This document shows positions 5,524 through 6,250 of a stretch of 6,250 bases of DNA, one piece after another (position 1 is the stretch's first letter; each line of letters starts with the position of its first letter). The stretch is taken from the NCBI GenBank assembly GCA_043785585.1, contig JAYVXB010000275.1, positions 1 through 6,250 on the forward strand, read 5' to 3'. The translations under genes were made by a program, and so were the position numbers. This DNA is from JBBQXV01 sp043785585 (lineage in GTDB: Bacteria; Myxococcota_A; Polyangia; Polyangiales; Polyangiaceae). The notes beneath the pieces were generated by a model. The model was not told the origin of the DNA and did not search any database. It was given only the letters and a program-made list of their open reading frames with translations.

Positions 5524-6250
5524 ACGGCCCGCAGCATCGGAAGCCGACGTCGACGAACGTAGCCGATCCGCGCGGGATCGCCACGCCGCTTCCCGCGCAA
5601 GAAAGGTTCAAACTTCCAGGAGTCAGGTAGCCCCCGCCACGGATGCGACACGAGTCGGACGCGCCGACGTTCGCGTCACACGAGTCCTCCCATTCGTAGA
5701 GGTTGCCGCTCATATCGCGGAGCGCGGACGATGCGCCGCCCGCACACGTCGCGAGGGCGCCGACCGCACGGAGCGCGATGCCGCCGGGGTAGTCCTTTCC
5801 ATTACAAGCTGCGACGTCGTAGGTGGCGCCGTACGGGAACGCGAGCACGCCTGCGTTCGAGCACGCGGCGAACCAGGCGCTCGACGACGAGTCCGCGTAC
5901 GAAGCGAAGGGCGTCGCGCCGCCGCCGATTGCGCCGCAGAGCCGCTTGCCGGCCCATGCACAATACACGTAGGCGTCGCACCAATCGACGCGGACCGGAT
6001 CGTCGTCGTGCCCAGCGACGGGCGGCCACGTGGCCGAGCTCGGGACGTAGCTCGTGTGGCCCGCGCAGGCGGCGGGCGGCGAGGGGAGCGCGCCCGCGTC
6101 GACGGCGAGAAATTGAGTGTAGTGTGCATTGGTGACTTCGGTGGTGTCGATGCAGTAACTGCCGACGCGGACGGCGGTCGGCCCGGCGGTGCCGGGGCAC
6201 GGAGCGGCGTCCGGTGCCGCGTCGATGGTGACGTCGGGCGCGCTCGCGTC
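5522..6250 (-). CDS. Secreted FGE/SUMF1-fold protein, 5' end beyond the window (partial)
   Basis: The frame is open from the right edge to the TAA at 5524-5522, giving the last 242 residues; the N-terminus is not seen. It opens with an Asp/Ala/Pro linker (1-17) of the kind that follows secretion or lipoprotein signals. The FGE-sulfatase (C-type-lectin-like) domain follows: YCIDTTEVTNAHY (32-44), VDWCDAYVYCAWAGKRLCG (88-106), a W-x-x-x-C segment (126-130), DMSGNLYEWEDSC (179-191), CRIRGGGY (201-208) and GFRCC (236-240). Fourteen cysteines suggest disulfides and an extracytoplasmic location. True formylglycine-generating enzymes oxidise a sulfatase cysteine using a copper-binding Cys pair. In the matching segment here (208-222) only Cys218 is present, so this is probably a non-catalytic binding or structural member. 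A GTG at 5968 could be mistaken for a start but would remove half the domain. It leads the kinase gene by 13 nt. Confidence 0.88.
   Translation of the reverse strand, partial: DASAPDVTIDAAPDAAPCPGTAGPTAVRVGSYCIDTTEVTNAHYTQFLAVDAGALPSPPAACAGHTSYVPSSATWPPVAGHDDDPVRVDWCDAYVYCAWAGKRLCGAIGGGATPFASYADSSSSAWFAACSNAGVLAFPYGATYDVAACNGKDYPGGIALRAVGALATCAGGASSALRDMSGNLYEWEDSCDANVGASDSCRIRGGGYLTPGSLNLSCAGSGVAIPRGSATFVDVGFRCCGP

Noticed and set aside
3454..5562. A 702-codon plus-strand open frame opposite the minus-strand kinase
   Set aside because: Its translation is Arg-rich with no domain or signal. It is the antisense shadow of a GC-rich kinase gene whose catalytic motifs are all intact on the other strand.
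5522..5968. FGE-like gene starting at the GTG at 5968
   Set aside because: The frame continues upstream to the window edge and encodes conserved FGE-fold residues (CIDTTEVTN and the start of the VDWCDAY block) that this start would delete.

Overview
The window is very G+C-rich and almost fully coding. The gene content suggests a myxobacterium (Myxococcota), perhaps of the Polyangiales type. It holds two membrane-anchored Ser/Thr kinases of the HRDV(S/N)P type, PEGA-type domains, a secreted formylglycine-generating-enzyme-like (FGE/SUMF1 fold) domain behind an Asp-Ala-Pro linker, and many Pro/Thr/Ala-rich linkers. This placement rests on gene content and base composition by eye, not on a phylogenetic marker.

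Layout: (1) Positions 3-98 (+) hold the last codons of an unidentified gene. (2) A 55-bp gap contains a perfect 14-bp palindrome just upstream of the next gene. (3) Positions 154-2298 (+) encode a 714-aa kinase with a cytoplasmic catalytic domain, a long Pro-rich linker, one membrane helix and a C-terminal PEGA-like domain. (4) Positions 2285-6250 (-) form a tight four-gene cluster transcribed toward the first kinase. In transcription order it contains an FGE-like secreted protein (5' end beyond the window), a second one-helix kinase of 527 aa, a 334-aa exported protein with a TPR-like region, a PEGA-like domain and two membrane helices, and a 213-aa exported SGNH/GDSL hydrolase. The junctions are +13 nt, an 11-bp overlap, and +4 nt. 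The last gene overlaps the plus-strand kinase tail-to-tail by 14 bp.

Working model (inference): the minus-strand genes look like a co-translated cell-envelope signalling unit. The kinase spans the inner membrane, and the FGE-like, PEGA and SGNH proteins would act or bind outside the cytoplasm. The plus-strand kinase carries a PEGA-like sensor in the same chain, whereas the minus-strand kinase lacks one and is followed by a separate PEGA protein. No RNA genes, CRISPR arrays, insertion sequences or attachment sites were recognised. No stretch over 300 bases lacks a gene.
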